Under the pieces are notes generated by a model. It ran no database searches, was not told the DNA's origin, and worked only from the letters and a program-made list of their open reading frames with translations. From DASUFI01 sp036274635 (lineage in GTDB: Bacteria; Planctomycetota; B15-G4): 19,672 nt of DNA. Made by a program: the position numbers and the translations under genes. Shown piece by piece: positions 17,292 through 19,672 of the stretch (positions are counted from its first letter, which is position 1; each line of letters starts with the position of its first letter). The stretch is taken from NCBI GenBank assembly GCA_036274635.1, contig DASUFI010000164.1, forward strand, positions 1 through 19,672. The letters run 5' to 3'.

Positions 17292-18532
17292 TAGCTCCGC
17301 GCCTCGTTCGCGAACAGGAACCAGTCGTCCCAGCGCTGGTCGAGCGCGACCCGCGCCGCCTCCACGGGCACGACCGAGAGCCGCTCGCCGTCGCGGCGCA
17401 GCAGCTCGAAGCGCTCGAGCTTGGCCAGCGCGTCGTCGGCCTCGAAGTCGATGCGCGTGCCGCACCACGCCGCCAGCCACTCCTCGACGTGCGCGTCGAG
17501 CTCGGCCTCGGTGAGGCCCGGCCGCTGCAGCAGCGCGACGTAGGCGAGGAAGGCCTCCTTGCCGTCCTGCTCCTCGGCCTCGTCGATGAGGCGGTGGAAG
17601 ACGCCCGCGCCGTGGTCGAGGCTGCGGAAGTAGAGGTTGTCGGCCAGCGCCTTCATGAAGGCGATCTTGCGGTTCTTGAAGGCCGAGAACTGGCGCAGCA
17701 GGAAGGTGGCCAGCGCGACGAGGGCCAGGCCGAGGCCCAGCAGCTCCTTGGCGCCCAGCTGCACCTCCTCGTGGCGCAACCCCAGCCAGAAGCCGATGAG
17801 CGCGCCGGTGAGCAGCAGCGAGGCCGAGAGCTTGGTGACCAGCAGGATCACGCCCCCGACCACCGCCGGCACGCCCAGCAGCGCGCGGTCGCGCGCGCGC
17901 ATCCGCACCTGCACGTTGGGCAGCACCATCTCCAGGTCGGCCGCGGGCACGTTGCGGAAGAGCTTCACCAGCGTGCGGCCCGGGCCCACGGGCAGGCCCT
18001 CGCGCCGCCCCTCGGGCAGCTCGGGCGCCTCCTTGACGCGTGCCAGCACGACCACGCGCTCGAAGACGTCCATCGCGTGGATGCGCTTGCGCCCCCAGCG
18101 GCGCTTCTCCACGCGGTCCAGGCGCTTGCCCCGCGTGAAGACCAGCAGCTCGGCGAAGTCGTCCAGCTCCACGTGCACGCGCAGCTGGAAGGGCGAGTCC
18201 TGCTCCAGCGCAGCGTCCAGCTCGTCGCGGGCCAGCTGCACGTAGTTGGCGCGGCGCAGCACGTCGGCCAGCGTCTCCGAGAGGCGGTGCGCGCACTCCG
18301 CGGGCGACGGCGCGGGCAGGCTGTCGGGGCGGCGCGTGTCGGCGTCCGGGTCCAGCGGCGCGTACAGCTCCTTGAGCCGCTCGAGTCGCTGGTGGAGCTC
18401 GACGTGCAGCAGGCTGGAGAGCAGCGTCCCCACGTCCGCCAGTCCCGCGCGCGCCTCGGGCGGGCACTGCTCGAGCGCGAGGCGCTGGGCGTCGGCGCGC
18501 GTCAGCGGGATGAAGTGCTCGGTGCCCGACAT
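17291..18532 (-). CDS. DUF3754/TMEM143-like membrane protein
   Basis: The product is 413 residues from the ATG at 18532; no Shine-Dalgarno is evident. An N-terminal soluble region (1-~215) contains FTRGKRLDRVEKRRWGRKR, DVFERVVVLARVK and LFRNVPAADLEMVLPNVQVRMR, followed by DRALLGVPAVVGG. This pattern matches DUF3754/TMEM143 proteins as I recall the family. A hydrophobic hairpin (about 218-252) and a third membrane segment (about 262-282) follow. Next comes FSAFKNRKIAFMKALADNLYFRSLDHGAGVFHRLIDEAEEQDGKEAFLAY, a conserved-looking cytosolic domain. The C-terminal part has winged-helix-like character (DDALAKLERFELLRRDGERLSVVP). The function of the family is unknown. The stop TAG spans the right edge of the MITE-like element and is preserved by it. 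The gene upstream on the same strand ends 68 bp away. Confidence 0.75.
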   Translation of the reverse strand: MSGTEHFIPLTRADAQRLALEQCPPEARAGLADVGTLLSSLLHVELHQRLERLKELYAPLDPDADTRRPDSLPAPSPAECAHRLSETLADVLRRANYVQLARDELDAALEQDSPFQLRVHVELDDFAELLVFTRGKRLDRVEKRRWGRKRIHAMDVFERVVVLARVKEAPELPEGRREGLPVGPGRTLVKLFRNVPAADLEMVLPNVQVRMRARDRALLGVPAVVGGVILLVTKLSASLLLTGALIGFWLGLRHEEVQLGAKELLGLGLALVALATFLLRQFSAFKNRKIAFMKALADNLYFRSLDHGAGVFHRLIDEAEEQDGKEAFLAYVALLQRPGLTEAELDAHVEEWLAAWCGTRIDFEADDALAKLERFELLRRDGERLSVVPVEAARVALDQRWDDWFLFANEARS

Positions 18533-18600
18533 GCGCAGGCACGGTACCGGGCGGCGCGTCGCCGACGAAGCCCGGTGTGGCGCCGCGTCCCGCCGCGGCC

Positions 18601-19461
18601 TCAGCGCAGGGCGATGACCAGCGTGTCCCGGCTGCCGCCCTCCGCGCCCATGGCATCGGCGATGAGGTTGGACTCGGTGAGCGGCGTGACGTCGCCGAAC
18701 ACCGTCGACCAGCGGTCGGTGGCGGCGTCGGGCAGCACGACGTGCGTGAGGCCCTGCAGGCTGGCGCTCACGCTGGTCAGCGCCTCGCTGCCCGTGCCCG
18801 CCAGGAAGGCCAGGCCGTCGCCCAGCACGCTCGAGCTGCTGAAGGTCAGGGCCAGGTCGATCGTGAGCTGCGGCGCGTCCGCCCAGGCGATCACGGCGCC
18901 CTGGTTCACCGCGACGTCCAGCAGGCCCGGCGGCAGCGGGCGGCGCACGACGGTCATGAGCACGTCCTGCTCCTTCTCCAGCAGCTTGGCGGTCTTGTCG
19001 AGGCGCTTGAAGACCGAGGCGCTGGCCTTCTCGGCCTCCTTGGCCAGCGCGGCGTGCAGCTCGTCCGCGACGCCGCCCGTGCCCTGCTGGAAGTCCTCGG
19101 GGTACTCGCCCTGCATCACGCTGAAGTCGTCCACCTGGACGAGCAGGTCGAGCATCGCGAGCGCGAAGTCGCTGCACGCGGCGCGCTCCGCGACCTGCAG
19201 GGCGCCGACGAAGGCGTTCAGCTCGCCCAACAGCGCGACGGCGTCGTCCTGCGCGAAGCCGTCGGCCTTCAGCGCCGCCTCGTAGGCCTCGATCTGCTCC
19301 AGGGCCGCGTCATGCGCGTCCTTGAAGGCGGCCTTGGCGTCCTTGAGAGTCTGCTTCGACGCCGCCCGAAGCTGGGCCGTGGCCTGCTTGCCCGTGAGCT
19401 GGGCTCCGGCCGGCACGGCCAGCAGGGCCAGGGCGAGGATCGCTGCGCATGGCTCGTGCAT
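18601..19461 (-). CDS. Secreted helical protein of unknown function
   Basis: The product is 286 residues. The ATG at 19461 is preceded on the minus strand by GGAGG four bases upstream. A Sec signal peptide (MHEPCAAILALALLAVPAGA, cleavage likely before Gln21) is followed by an Ala/Lys/Glu-rich helical, coiled-coil-like stretch (about 25-70: QLRAASKQTLKDAKAAF and HDAALEQIEAYEAALKADG). More helices follow to about 165. The C-terminal half is beta-rich (LTIDLALTFSSSSVLGDG, ASLQGLTHVVLPD). I do not recognise the family and no catalytic motif is apparent. A periplasmic or extracellular structural or binding role is possible but is only inference. It is divergent from the exported-protein gene starting at 19604 and lies upstream of the DUF3754-like gene on the same strand. 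Confidence 0.75.
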   Translation of the reverse strand: MHEPCAAILALALLAVPAGAQLTGKQATAQLRAASKQTLKDAKAAFKDAHDAALEQIEAYEAALKADGFAQDDAVALLGELNAFVGALQVAERAACSDFALAMLDLLVQVDDFSVMQGEYPEDFQQGTGGVADELHAALAKEAEKASASVFKRLDKTAKLLEKEQDVLMTVVRRPLPPGLLDVAVNQGAVIAWADAPQLTIDLALTFSSSSVLGDGLAFLAGTGSEALTSVSASLQGLTHVVLPDAATDRWSTVFGDVTPLTESNLIADAMGAEGGSRDTLVIALR

Positions 19462-19603
19462 GAGGCCTCCGATCGTGGATCGGCCGGCCGGGGGGGCGAC
19501 CTGACCGGCGCCCCCTTGCGGCCGGGGCCCGAACGGCGAATCCTCATCCGGACCGGACAGCCGCGCGGGGCCGCGCGACACCGGACCGAGGAGCGCCCGT
19601 CGC

Positions 19604-19672
19604 ATGCCGCGTCCATGGCTCGTTGCCGCCCTGCTGCTCGCGCTGGGCGCGCGCGGCGGGGCGCAGGCGCCC
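19604..19672 (+). CDS. Start of an exported protein (5' fragment)
   Basis: ATG 19604 is preceded by GAGGAG ten bases upstream (19588-19593) and opens a typical Sec signal peptide (MPRPWLVAALLLALGARGGAQ). The window ends 23 codons in, so the function cannot be told. An in-frame ATG at 19613 would shorten the n-region and lies farther from the GAGGAG. The 142-bp gap to the divergent gene at 19461 probably carries both promoters; no clear hexamers stand out. Confidence 0.7.
   Translation, partial: MPRPWLVAALLLALGARGGAQAP

Overview
The window is a gene-dense, very GC-rich stretch of bacterial chromosome carrying 14 complete or nearly complete genes plus two cut by the window edges. A planctomycete or close relative is suggested (inference) by a 1146-residue protein joining a membrane-bound-dehydrogenase-like propeller, HEAT-like repeats and a C-terminal CxxCH heme domain, an arrangement typical of the PVC superphylum. 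A Tat-exported TIM-barrel sugar isomerase-like protein, tandem secreted beta-helix proteins and many Sec or lipoprotein signals fit this. Lipoprotein and EptA-type genes imply a Gram-negative envelope. TGA is the commonest genuine stop codon here, so the standard code applies.

Layout. 1-200: the end of a family-4/UdgX-like uracil-DNA glycosylase. 286-1856: a secreted S41 peptidase broken by one frameshift. 1992-4374: two overlapping, tandemly duplicated beta-helix proteins. 4444-5370: the Tat TIM-barrel protein. 5514-7807: egtB and egtD, overlapping by 4 nt, for ergothioneine synthesis. 7815-8384 (minus): a PfpI/DJ-1 protein, convergent with egtD. 8522-11962: the PVC dehydrogenase/HEAT/cytochrome protein. 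12011-12685: a lipoprotein with a thioredoxin-like fold and an in-frame TGA. 12802-16061: prfC and an eptA-like gene, overlapping by 4 nt. 16284-17132: an alpha/beta hydrolase. 17132-17291: a 160-bp MITE-like element. 17291-18532 (minus): a DUF3754/TMEM143-like membrane protein. 18601-19461 (minus): a secreted helical protein of unknown function. 19604-end: the start of another exported protein.

The most notable item is the gene at 12011-12685. It has a strong Shine-Dalgarno sequence, a lipobox and a long downstream frame, interrupted only by TGA at codon 55. That codon falls where the first cysteine of a thioredoxin CxxC motif would be, giving U-L-G-C. A 12-bp hairpin begins six bases after the TGA, which is bacterial SECIS geometry. 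I read it as a probable exported selenoprotein that routine annotation would truncate or call a pseudogene. The next gene downstream encodes peptide-release factor RF3, an intriguing but unproven neighbour.

Other signals. A TAGAGT hexamer recurs upstream of three genes, twice with a TTGC-G -35-like element 17-18 bp away. Four genes have -10-like hexamers so close to the ATG, with no usable Shine-Dalgarno, that they look leaderless. Two putative promoters carry inverted repeats in or near the spacer. The MITE-like element sits in a CTAG that supplies the stop codons of two convergent genes without changing either protein.
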